Assembly (NCBI GenBank): GCA_023488645.1
Contig: JAMDDL010000091.1
Span: 1 to 7,495 of the forward strand
Origin: Actinomycetota bacterium
GTDB lineage: Bacteria > Actinomycetota > Humimicrobiia > Humimicrobiales > Humimicrobiaceae
Length of the DNA stretch: 7,495 bases
Direction of reading: 5' to 3'
Shown here: positions 1 through 6,573 of the stretch, in pieces
Layout: each line of letters opens with the position of its first letter
Position numbering within the stretch: position 1 is the first letter of the stretch
Position numbers and translations under genes: made by a program
Notes under the pieces: generated by a model
Databases searched by the model: none
What the model saw: only the letters and a program-made list of their open reading frames with translations
Told to the model about the DNA's origin: nothing

Positions 1-926
1 CCTTCAAGTCTGATTCTCGGATCAAGAATTGCATAAATTATATCCACTATCAGATTTATAAAAACAAAAATTAATACTAAAACAATTGTTCCGCCAATAA
101 CTACCGGAGCATCTCTTTGCAGTATGGCAAGATAAATAGTTCTTCCAACTCCGGGCCATGCAAAAATTGTTTCAGTTAAAATTGCCCCTCCCATTAAAGT
201 TCCAAGATCAATTCCAATATATGTTACAACAGGAATCATTGCATTTTTTAAGGCATGTTTATATATAACGGTATTATTTGATAATCCTTTTGCATATGCT
301 GTTCTGATATAATCATTTGACATCACATCAAGCATTGTACTTCTGGTAATCCTTGCTACAAATGCTGTGGAAACTGAAGCAAGCGTAATTGCAGGCAATA
401 TATAATATCTTAAGCTTCCATCGCCCATTCCTGACATTGGAAGCCATCCAAGTTTAAGACCAAATCCAATTTGAAGAAGCATTCCCAGCCAGTACACCGG
501 AACACATACAAGAACAGTAGTGGAAACTGTGACAAGTACATCCAGAAATGAATATTTCCGGACGGCTGATATTATTCCGGCAATAATTCCTATAATAGTT
601 TCAATTATTATTGCTGCCAAAGCAAGCCTGATGGAATTGGGGTAATGTTCTGCCAGTATCGAATTAACTGACCGTCTGTATCTGTATGAAGTACCAAGAT
701 CACCTTTTGAAAGTTGTTTTATATATCTCCAGTATTGTACATAAATGGGCTTGTCTATTCCCATTTTTTCTCTTAAATTTTGTAGTGCCTGTGGAGTAGC
801 ACCTTTTTCAAGTATTAATTTTGCAGGATCTTCCGGGATAATAAACATCAGCACAAAAAGCAGAATTGTTATTCCTATTATTACAGGAATAATTTGCAGT
901 ATCCTTTTAATAATATAATAAAACAT
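1..926 (-). CDS. Peptide/nickel-type ABC transporter permease (DppB/OppB family), 3' end cut by window edge
   Basis: Inner-membrane permease of a type I ABC importer for oligopeptides, dipeptides or nickel. I translated it from the ATG at 924-926; 308 codons stay open to the window edge. It starts MFYYIIKRILQIIPVI, the usual first transmembrane segment (about residues 8-30), followed by an extracytoplasmic stretch with GDLGTSYRYRRSV (75-87). Further membrane segments lie near 99-121, 133-157, 175-195, 229-252 and 277-299. The ATPase-contacting EAA loop is seen as DYIRTAYAKGL through KNAMIP (205-232), and the family C-terminal motif LDPRIRL is present (301-307), so only a few residues should be missing. 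It lies 199 nt downstream of the solute-binding lipoprotein gene, its likely partner. The ribosome-binding site is weak (AAGAAA). Substrate cannot be told from sequence; a DppB versus OppB name would be arbitrary. Confidence 0.95.
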   Translation of the reverse strand, partial: MFYYIIKRILQIIPVIIGITILLFVLMFIIPEDPAKLILEKGATPQALQNLREKMGIDKPIYVQYWRYIKQLSKGDLGTSYRYRRSVNSILAEHYPNSIRLALAAIIIETIIGIIAGIISAVRKYSFLDVLVTVSTTVLVCVPVYWLGMLLQIGFGLKLGWLPMSGMGDGSLRYYILPAITLASVSTAFVARITRSTMLDVMSNDYIRTAYAKGLSNNTVIYKHALKNAMIPVVTYIGIDLGTLMGGAILTETIFAWPGVGRTIYLAILQRDAPVVIGGTIVLVLIFVFINLIVDIIYAILDPRIRLE

Positions 927-1125
927 TTTTTATTTCTTAAAACTTTAAAAAATATGTTAAATATATGTAACTTATTTTAAAATATGTCATTTTATAATTT
1001 TTTTTTATTTTTACAATATTTTTTTATATTTATTCTTACATACTTTATAGCCTGCACTTAAGTGCAGGCTATAATCAATTTTCCTTAAATATTTTTTAAG
1101 TATAAATACTTTGTTTGTTTGTTTC
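927..1125. other. AT-rich spacer between binding-protein and permease genes
   Basis: This gap holds no credible gene. It contains a perfect 30-bp palindrome (listed separately), a short (TTTG)3-type run at 1110-1124 just after the binding-protein stop, and long A/T runs. On the minus strand ATGACA (985-990) followed 19 nt later by TATATT (960-965) weakly resembles a promoter for the permease, but spacing is poor and such matches are common by chance in DNA this AT-rich. The permease may therefore be read either by passage through the hairpin or from a local start. Confidence 0.5.
1045..1074 (-). terminator. Perfect palindrome / stem-loop between binding protein and permease (partial terminator or mRNA-stability hairpin)
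   Basis: The 15-nt arm TTATAGCCTGCACTT is followed directly by its exact reverse complement, so the RNA can form a 13-bp stem with a TTAA loop and a GC-rich middle. It is the only GC-rich island in the gap. On the minus (coding) strand it is not followed by a T run (AGTATGTAAG comes next), so it is not a standard Rho-independent terminator. Hairpins after binding-protein genes in importer operons are known to protect the upstream message and reduce downstream expression, and that is my preferred reading. A binding site for a dimeric regulator is an alternative. Confidence 0.55.
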
Positions 1126-2814
1126 TTATTTATCCAGCCAAACCGGAGCTAAATTGTAATTTTCCATATTATCAAGAATGAAGTCCTTCACATATGGCTG
1201 TATTATTCTTCTGGTTCCATAGAAATAAATAGGTGCAAAAGCTGCATCCTTAAGTATCATTTTTTCAACTTCACGGTATTTGGCAATTCTCTGATCTTTA
1301 TCAACTGTGCTTCTTGCTTCTATAAGAAGTTTGTCTACTTCAGGATTGTTATATTCAGAATAATTATCAGAAGACTTGGAATAAAATAACGGATACAGGA
1401 AGTTATCCATTGTCGGATAATCAGCCAGCCATCCAAGTCTGTAAAATATTATTTCTCCAGCTTTTGCCTTTTCAAGCATTGTTCCCCATTCAAAGCCTTC
1501 TACTTCTATCTTGATGCCTATTTTAGCTGCATCAGCCTGAATAGCTTCTGCAATTTTTTCATGACCTGCACCGGTGTTATACCCTAAGTTCAAAACAGGC
1601 AGATCCTTACCTTCGGGATAGCCTGCTTCAGCTAATTTTGCTTTTGCTTTTTCAAGATCAAATGTAAATTCCATTGCATTTTCCTGAAATCCGGGAATTC
1701 CAGGCGGAACAAAACCTGTTGCCGGAGTTGAAACACCTTCACTTATTATTTCGCATATATTTTGCCTGTCAATCATATAGTTAATAGCTTCTCTTAAAGC
1801 AAGATTATCCTTGAAGGGTTCTGCATTAAGATTCATTCCATAATAATACAATCCAAGCATTGGATGAACTATAACTCCGTCCTTCCACTTTGGATCAGCT
1901 TGAGTAGCTTTCACCTGTCCTACAGGAATTTCTGTATATTCAAGATTTCCTGCCTGAAATTCAAGAAATGCAGTCTGCTCGTCAGGGATAATAACATACT
2001 TTGCACCGTCAAGGTAAGTTTTCTGGCCATAATAATCATCATTTCTTACAAGGTCAACATACTGATCATGTTCCCATTTTACAAATTTAAACGGACCAGT
2101 TCCATCCGGCATTTCTCCAGCCTTATCCCCTGCTTTCTCTATGCTTTCCTTATTTACCGGATAAAAAGCAACATGGCCAAGGGTATTAATAAAATCAGAA
2201 TAAGGATATTTTAAAATAACCTGAAAACTGTAATCATCAAGAGCTTTCATTCCTTTAAGCTCTGTTGCAGTTCCATCCTGGCATTCATCATATCCTACAA
2301 CCGGTGATAAATGATAAGCAAGATATGAAGCAGTATCTTTAAGAGCAAGCCTTGTCCATGAATAAACAAAATCTTCTGCTTTCAGCTCTTTGCCGCTATG
2401 GAATTTCACTCCCTTTTTAATATAGAAAGTATAAGTTAAGCCATCATCGCTTACCTCATATTTTTCACAAAGTTTGGGTTTTGTTTCAAGAGTTTGGGGA
2501 TCATAAGTAAATAAACCATCCCAAATTTGTCTGACTATCTGAATACCTTCACTTTCATAAGCATTTGGTGGGTCAAGAGAAACAGGCTCATTTATATGCA
2601 GTCTCATTATTCCGCCTGTTTTTGGCTGTCCTGCTGCAGTTGTGGTACTTTCTTCCGCTGCTGTTGTTTCTCCTGCTGTTGTTTCGGCTGCTGTAGTTTC
2701 AGCACCTGATGTTGTTGTTTGTCCTGCAGGTTTACAACCGGTAAATAAAGTTACAACCAGAGAAGAAATTACTATAAAGGCGATCAGTAAAAATAAAGCT
2801 TTTTTATTTTGCAT
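1126..2814 (-). CDS. Peptide/nickel-type ABC transporter solute-binding lipoprotein (SBP family 5, DppA/OppA-like)
   Basis: Extracytoplasmic solute-capture protein of 562 residues for an ABC importer, normal length for the family. A lysine-bearing N-terminus and hydrophobic stretch (residues 6-24) end in LFTGC, so Cys27 is the likely lipidated residue; Phe at -3 is a slightly unusual lipobox position. A low-complexity Thr/Ala/Glu linker (28-68) spaces the receptor from the membrane. The family 5 fold starts near GIMRLHINEP, with LDPP, AEDFVYSW, DGTGPFKFVKW, MNLNAEPF followed by LREAINYMIDR, and GWLADYPTMDNFLYPLF, which resembles oligopeptide-binding members. The ATG at 2814 is fixed by AAGGAGG 4 nt upstream. 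It follows secG by 124 nt and precedes the permease, its probable partner. The true ligand (peptide, nickel chelate, sugar) cannot be read from sequence. Confidence 0.97.
   Translation of the reverse strand: MQNKKALFLLIAFIVISSLVVTLFTGCKPAGQTTTSGAETTAAETTAGETTAAEESTTTAAGQPKTGGIMRLHINEPVSLDPPNAYESEGIQIVRQIWDGLFTYDPQTLETKPKLCEKYEVSDDGLTYTFYIKKGVKFHSGKELKAEDFVYSWTRLALKDTASYLAYHLSPVVGYDECQDGTATELKGMKALDDYSFQVILKYPYSDFINTLGHVAFYPVNKESIEKAGDKAGEMPDGTGPFKFVKWEHDQYVDLVRNDDYYGQKTYLDGAKYVIIPDEQTAFLEFQAGNLEYTEIPVGQVKATQADPKWKDGVIVHPMLGLYYYGMNLNAEPFKDNLALREAINYMIDRQNICEIISEGVSTPATGFVPPGIPGFQENAMEFTFDLEKAKAKLAEAGYPEGKDLPVLNLGYNTGAGHEKIAEAIQADAAKIGIKIEVEGFEWGTMLEKAKAGEIIFYRLGWLADYPTMDNFLYPLFYSKSSDNYSEYNNPEVDKLLIEARSTVDKDQRIAKYREVEKMILKDAAFAPIYFYGTRRIIQPYVKDFILDNMENYNLAPVWLDK
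2659..2703 (-). repeat. Tandem pentapeptide-coding repeats in lipoprotein linker
   Basis: Residues 38-52 of the binding protein read AETTA AETTA GETTA, three 15-nt units in tandem, with degenerate continuation (AEESTTTAA) to residue 61. The DNA units are similar but not identical. This is a flexible, acidic, Thr-rich spacer after the lipidated cysteine. In-frame unit gain or loss would change linker length without breaking the gene. Confidence 0.8.
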
Positions 2815-2818
2815 ACAT

Positions 2819-2825
2819 CCTCCTT
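2819..2825 (-). promoter_or_regulatory. Strong Shine-Dalgarno of the binding-protein gene
   Basis: AAGGAGG on the minus strand is the strongest ribosome-binding site in the window and ends 4 nt before the ATG at 2814. An out-of-frame ATG (2816-2818) overlaps the spacer but is too close to the site to be used. The strength fits the need for binding protein in excess over the permease, whose own site is weak. Confidence 0.8.
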
Positions 2826-2837
2826 TTTTCCTGCCGG

Positions 2838-2868
2838 ATTCTAATTTTAATTTATTTCCGGTTAGAAT
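2838..2868. promoter_or_regulatory. Inverted repeat in leader of the binding-protein gene
   Basis: ATTCTAA (2838-2844) and its exact complement TTAGAAT (2862-2868) flank a 17-nt AT-rich spacer, and each arm has a CCGG next to it on its left (2834-2837 and 2858-2861). The element lies 24 to 54 nt upstream of the start codon. It could be an operator or a weak leader hairpin; the arms are short, so chance is possible. I found no convincing -35/-10 pair nearby. Confidence 0.25.
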
Positions 2869-2938
2869 TTTAAAAAATTTAATAAAAATTATGTTTCCAA
2901 AAAATAAATAATTAATTAAAAATTATTGATGTATGAAA

Positions 2939-3175
2939 TTACTTTTGAAAAATAAAGAGTAAAATTGATGTTATCCCAAAAAGGACTCCTAAAATAACAG
3001 TTATTCTGTCAAGATTTTTTTCAACGATTCCTGATCCGTCAAAAGTTTCAACCATGCCTGAAAATAACCCTGATATTCCTCCGCCTTTTCCTGAATGAAG
3101 TAAGATTAACAATACCATGCCAAGACTTGCAATCATATGAACCGCAAACAATATGTTAAGAAACACTGAACCCAT
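2939..3175 (-). CDS. secG: Preprotein translocase subunit SecG
   Basis: Small auxiliary subunit of the SecYEG channel that assists SecA-driven export across the cytoplasmic membrane. The 78-residue length is typical. Two membrane segments are visible (about 4-27 and 57-76), joined by a loop with the family signature LLHSGKGGGISGLFSG (25-40; the usual form is RGKGGG followed by a Gly/Ser/Phe run). Asp/Glu residues follow at 44-56 (ETFDGSGIVEKNL). The ATG at 3175 has GAAGGA 5 nt upstream. It follows the second gpmI by 170 nt. The link between secG and tpiA/gpmI is a known conserved neighbourhood without an obvious shared biochemical role. It may be transcribed from its own promoter near 3251-3277 as well as by readthrough from gpmI. 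Confidence 0.95.
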   Translation of the reverse strand: MGSVFLNILFAVHMIASLGMVLLILLHSGKGGGISGLFSGMVETFDGSGIVEKNLDRITVILGVLFGITSILLFIFQK

Positions 3176-3250
3176 ATAAATCCTTCTCTATGATGTATTT
3201 ACAATGTTTACTGAAAAATTAAATAATTTAATAAAACTTTTAAGTAAGAT

Positions 3251-3277
3251 ATTATAGCAAATACAATTCAAATTCAA
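3251..3277 (-). promoter_or_regulatory. Candidate extended -10 promoter for secG
   Basis: On the minus strand a perfect TATAAT (3251-3256) is preceded by TGC, giving the extended -10 motif TGnTATAAT. TTGAAT (3272-3277) sits 15 nt upstream as a four-of-six -35 match with a short spacer. Initiation would fall near 3244, leaving a leader of about 70 nt before secG. An AT-only palindrome, ATAAAATGTATTTTAT (3281-3296), lies just upstream of the -35 and could be an upstream element or operator. AT-rich DNA makes chance matches common, but the full extended -10 is the best in the window. Confidence 0.5.
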
Positions 3278-3345
3278 ATAATAAAATGTATTTTATCCTT
3301 TATTTAATAAATTTAATATCAATAATTAGCAAAATTAATTCTTTT

Positions 3346-4911
3346 TTATTGAGTTTCATCAGACAGCAAGGAATTACCTGTCATTTCAACAGGTTTTTTA
3401 ATGCCGAAAATGTCCAGAATGGTTGGTGCAATATCTCCTAATTTTAAATTCTCATAATCAGTTCTTATTTTGCTGCAGTTCTCATCACAAATTATAAAGG
3501 GCACCTGTGATGTTGTGTGCGCAGTAACAATATTTTTTGTAACAGAGCAAATCATTTCTTCCGCGTTGCCATGATCGGCTGTAATTATGGCAAGTCCTCC
3601 AACATAAATAAGTGCGTTAACTACCAGACCCACGCATGCATCAACAGCTTCCACTGCGGTTATTGCAGAATCCATATATCCTGAATGACCCACCATATCA
3701 GCATTGGCATAATTTAAAACAATAAAATCATATATATCTTCATTGATCTTCTCAATGACTTTTTCCGTAACCTCGTAAGCACTCATCTGCGGACGCAAAT
3801 CATATGTTTTTACTGAAGCCGTGGGAATTAAAATCCTGTCTTCATTTTTAAAAGGCTCTTCTTTCCCACCGTTGAAAAAAAATGAAACATGAGGATATTT
3901 ATCTGTTTCGGAAATCCTTAATTGCCTTATCCCGTGTTTTGACAGAACTTCTCCAAGTGTATTTTTCACTCTTTCCTGGGGAAAAGCAACCGGTGCATCA
4001 AATCTGTCATCATAATTAGTCATACAAACAAAAAATGTTTCAGGAGAATTTATCCCTCTGTCAAAATGTTCAAAATCCTTTGAAATAAATGCACTGGTAA
4101 GCTGTCTTGTCCGGTCAGGACGGAAATTAAAAAAAATTACTGAATCCTTATCCTTAATTTTGGATTTTTGAGAATTCTTAACCTTAACAGCACAAGGTTC
4201 TATAAATTCATCAGACACTCCCTTATCATAAAAATAATTTATGGCAGCAACTACATTTTCAAATTCCTGAACTGATCTGTTTACAAGCAAATCATATGTC
4301 TTTCTGATCCTGTGCCAGTTATTGTCCCTGTCAAGGGAATAATACCTTCCGCATAAAGTTGCTATTTCGCCGGCTTTTAAATCTTTCAATAAATTTTCAA
4401 TATCATTTATATAATTTTTTGCGCTCATTGGAAAAACATCACGGCCGTCAGTAAAAGCATGGATATAAAAATCATTGATTCCATTTTTTACTGCCATCTT
4501 TGCAAGTTCCTTTAAGTGGTCAATATGGCTATGTACTCCTCCGTCAGACACGCAACCCATAAGATGAAGAGAGCTGTTATTTTTTCTTACATTATTAAAA
4601 GCTTTTAAAAAAGCAGAATTTTTATAAAAATCCCCGTTTTTTATTGAACAAGTTATTTTAGTATAATCCTGCATAACTATTCTTCCTGCACCTATATTTA
4701 AATGTCCTACTTCTGAGTTACCCATCTGTCCTTCAGGAAGCCCTACCATTGTACCGGAAGCATTCAGTCTTGTACCTGGATAAAATCTTGTGTAATAATC
4801 AATATTTGAGGTTAATGCCTGATATATCGCATTACCTCTTTTTCTTTCAGAAATACCCCATCCATCCATAATGATAAGACAAACAGGTCTTTTTATATTT
4901 TTTTTAATCAT
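3346..4911 (-). CDS. gpmI: 2,3-bisphosphoglycerate-independent phosphoglycerate mutase, second tandem copy
   Basis: Cytosolic Mn-dependent alkaline-phosphatase-superfamily enzyme interconverting 3- and 2-phosphoglycerate through a phosphoserine. The 521 residues match the family's usual length. Equivalents of the Bacillus enzyme's residues are all present: metal ligands Asp16, Asp405, His409, Asp446, His447 and His465; nucleophile Ser66 in GQMGNSEVGH; and substrate residues His127, Arg157/Asp158, Arg189, Arg195, Arg264, Arg267 and Lys338. Departures from consensus are near but not at these sites: DGRDVFP instead of DGRDVPP, and LDRDNNWHR instead of MDRDNRWER. It starts 6 nt after the stop of the other gpmI, with only a weak GGAAA as ribosome-binding site within the upstream gene's end, so translational coupling is likely. 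It appears intact, not a pseudogene. A specialised substrate or condition is possible but not shown. Confidence 0.97.
   Translation of the reverse strand: MIKKNIKRPVCLIIMDGWGISERKRGNAIYQALTSNIDYYTRFYPGTRLNASGTMVGLPEGQMGNSEVGHLNIGAGRIVMQDYTKITCSIKNGDFYKNSAFLKAFNNVRKNNSSLHLMGCVSDGGVHSHIDHLKELAKMAVKNGINDFYIHAFTDGRDVFPMSAKNYINDIENLLKDLKAGEIATLCGRYYSLDRDNNWHRIRKTYDLLVNRSVQEFENVVAAINYFYDKGVSDEFIEPCAVKVKNSQKSKIKDKDSVIFFNFRPDRTRQLTSAFISKDFEHFDRGINSPETFFVCMTNYDDRFDAPVAFPQERVKNTLGEVLSKHGIRQLRISETDKYPHVSFFFNGGKEEPFKNEDRILIPTASVKTYDLRPQMSAYEVTEKVIEKINEDIYDFIVLNYANADMVGHSGYMDSAITAVEAVDACVGLVVNALIYVGGLAIITADHGNAEEMICSVTKNIVTAHTTSQVPFIICDENCSKIRTDYENLKLGDIAPTILDIFGIKKPVEMTGNSLLSDETQ
4677..4746 (-). repeat. 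70-nt near-identical block, copy in second gpmI
   Basis: This block matches 6261-6330 in the first gpmI with three mismatches in 70 nt, all silent (GGT/GGC, AAC/AAT, ATA/ATT). It encodes the catalytic-serine segment from VGLPEGQMGN to GAGRIV. Other segments identical in protein between the two copies differ in about half of their codons, so the DNA identity here is out of step with the rest of the pair. Confidence 0.85.
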
Positions 4912-4917
4912 ACTTAA

Positions 4918-6501
4918 TTATTTCCAGCTTTTAATTAACGATATTCCTGTCATTTCCTGAGGTTTTTTAATTTTCATGAGCTCAAGTATGGTTGGCGCAA
5001 TATCACATAATTTAGGACTTTCTTCTTCGCCGTTAAGTTCTTTGACATCACTGCTGCATAATATAAAAGGAACTCTTGAAGTAGTATGAGCTGTCATAGG
5101 ACATTGCATTTCAGGATTTATCATTTCTTCTGCATTACCATGATCTGCTGTAATAATTGCTGTTCCGCCAACTTCATTGATTTCATTTACAATCCTTCCA
5201 ATACATTTGTCCACCGCTTCTATTGCTTTTACTGCAGGTTCAAAAAATCCCGTATGACCTACCATATCAGGATTTGCAAAATTAACTATTATTAACTGAT
5301 AAATATTTTCCTTTATCTTTTCTATTAATTTATCCGTAACTTCATAAGCGCTCATTTCAGGCTTTAAATCATAAGTTGGCACTTTCGGAGAAGGAATTAA
5401 TATTCTGTCTTCACCAGGATTAGGTTTTTCAACTCCTCCATTAAAGAAAAAAGTAACATGAGCATATTTTTCTGTTTCAGCAATTCTTAGCTGTCTGAGG
5501 TTATTCTTTGAAATAACCTCACCTAATGTATTTACAATATCTTTAGCAGGATAAGCAATATAAACATTGGGAACACTATTAAATTTTATATCATATTCAG
5601 TCATGCATACAAAAACAATATTTTCAGGGGCAGCATTACCGCGGTCAAACTCCTGAAAATCTCTGTAAATAAAGCTTCTGGAAATTTCCCTTGCCCTGTC
5701 AGGCCTGAAGTTAAAAAAGATAATGGAATCATTGGATTTTATTTTTGCCATATCTTCATCAATAACATCTATACACGCAGGGATTACAAATTCATCATCA
5801 ATATTATCTTTGTAAGATTTTTTAATAAGTTCTTCTGCATTATTAAAATGTTCTCCGTTACGATACACAAGATTATCATATGCTTTTTTAACTCTTTCCC
5901 ATCTGTTATCCCTGTCCATGGCATAATACCTGCCGCAAACTGTTGCAAGATTCCCATATCCGGCTGAGTCCATATATTTTTTAATTTCAATTAAATAAGT
6001 AAGAGCACATCTGGGAGGAACATCCCTGCCGTCAAGAAAAGCATGAATGAATAAATTTTTTATATTATTTTGCGCAGCAAGGTTTATTAAAGCTTTTAAA
6101 TGGTTGATATGGCTGTGAACACCACCATCGGACAAGAGTCCCATCAAATGAAGTGAAGAATTATTTTTCTTTACATTATTTATTGCAGCAGTAAAAGCTT
6201 CTTTGTGAAAAAATTTTCCAAGTTCAATAGAACGGGTTATTTTTGTAAGATCCTGATATACTATTCTTCCTGCACCAATATTTAAATGTCCTACTTCTGA
6301 ATTGCCCATCTGTCCTTCAGGAAGCCCTACTGCCAGCCCTGATGCTGATAATAAAGTATTTGGATAATTTTTCAAATAACCGTCCATATTTGGTTTATTT
6401 GCAGAAAAAATTGCATTTCCTGTTTTAACTTTTGAAATTCCCCAGCCGTCAAGGATAATAAGACAAACGGGATATTTAATTTTTTTATTTAAGCTTTCCA
6501 T
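4918..6501 (-). CDS. gpmI: 2,3-bisphosphoglycerate-independent phosphoglycerate mutase, first tandem copy
   Basis: Catalyses the phosphoglycerate mutase step of glycolysis/gluconeogenesis in the cytosol. The 527-residue protein begins with the phosphatase-like domain (PVCLIILDGWG, Asp18; GQMGNSEVGH, nucleophile Ser68). It passes into the phosphotransferase domain (about 77-310) with His129, Arg159/Asp160, Arg191, Arg197, Arg266 and Arg269, then returns to the first domain with Lys345, Asp412, His416, Asp453, His454 and His472. All match the known catalytic and manganese ligands. It keeps the consensus MDRDNRWER (195-203) and DGRDVPP, so it looks like the standard housekeeping copy. A slightly longer loop (SVPNVYIAYP, about 309-318) distinguishes it from the second copy. 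It follows tpiA by 72 nt and has only a weak AAGAA ribosome-binding site 4 nt from its ATG. Confidence 0.98.
   Translation of the reverse strand: MESLNKKIKYPVCLIILDGWGISKVKTGNAIFSANKPNMDGYLKNYPNTLLSASGLAVGLPEGQMGNSEVGHLNIGAGRIVYQDLTKITRSIELGKFFHKEAFTAAINNVKKNNSSLHLMGLLSDGGVHSHINHLKALINLAAQNNIKNLFIHAFLDGRDVPPRCALTYLIEIKKYMDSAGYGNLATVCGRYYAMDRDNRWERVKKAYDNLVYRNGEHFNNAEELIKKSYKDNIDDEFVIPACIDVIDEDMAKIKSNDSIIFFNFRPDRAREISRSFIYRDFQEFDRGNAAPENIVFVCMTEYDIKFNSVPNVYIAYPAKDIVNTLGEVISKNNLRQLRIAETEKYAHVTFFFNGGVEKPNPGEDRILIPSPKVPTYDLKPEMSAYEVTDKLIEKIKENIYQLIIVNFANPDMVGHTGFFEPAVKAIEAVDKCIGRIVNEINEVGGTAIITADHGNAEEMINPEMQCPMTAHTTSRVPFILCSSDVKELNGEEESPKLCDIAPTILELMKIKKPQEMTGISLIKSWK
6261..6330 (-). repeat. 70-nt near-identical block, copy in first gpmI
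   Basis: Partner of the block at 4677-4746, in the same orientation 1,584 nt away. The flanking sequence diverges at once on both sides in DNA, and the encoded residues change too (VYQDLT here, VMQDYT in the other copy). Recombination between the two blocks would fuse the genes in frame into one hybrid gpmI. Confidence 0.85.
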
Positions 6502-6573
6502 TAAATTCTTTTTAGTTTTTTATTTATGTTTTTTATTTGAAAAAATCCATAAATGTATTTTCACTTAATCACT

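Noticed and set aside
960..990. Promoter for the permease gene (ATGACA and TATATT)
   Set aside because: The 19-nt spacing and extreme AT content make it indistinguishable from chance; kept only as a remark in the spacer entry.
1864..2911. Plus-strand open frames opposite the binding-protein gene, including a Cys/Ser/Phe-rich one over the linker repeats
   Set aside because: Antisense shadows of a well-supported gene. The odd composition comes from reading the Thr/Ala/Glu repeat codons backwards; no family resemblance.
3346..4911. Second gpmI as a decaying pseudogene
   Set aside because: The frame is full length, metal and substrate residues are all kept, and changes avoid the conserved motifs, which argues for selection on a working protein.
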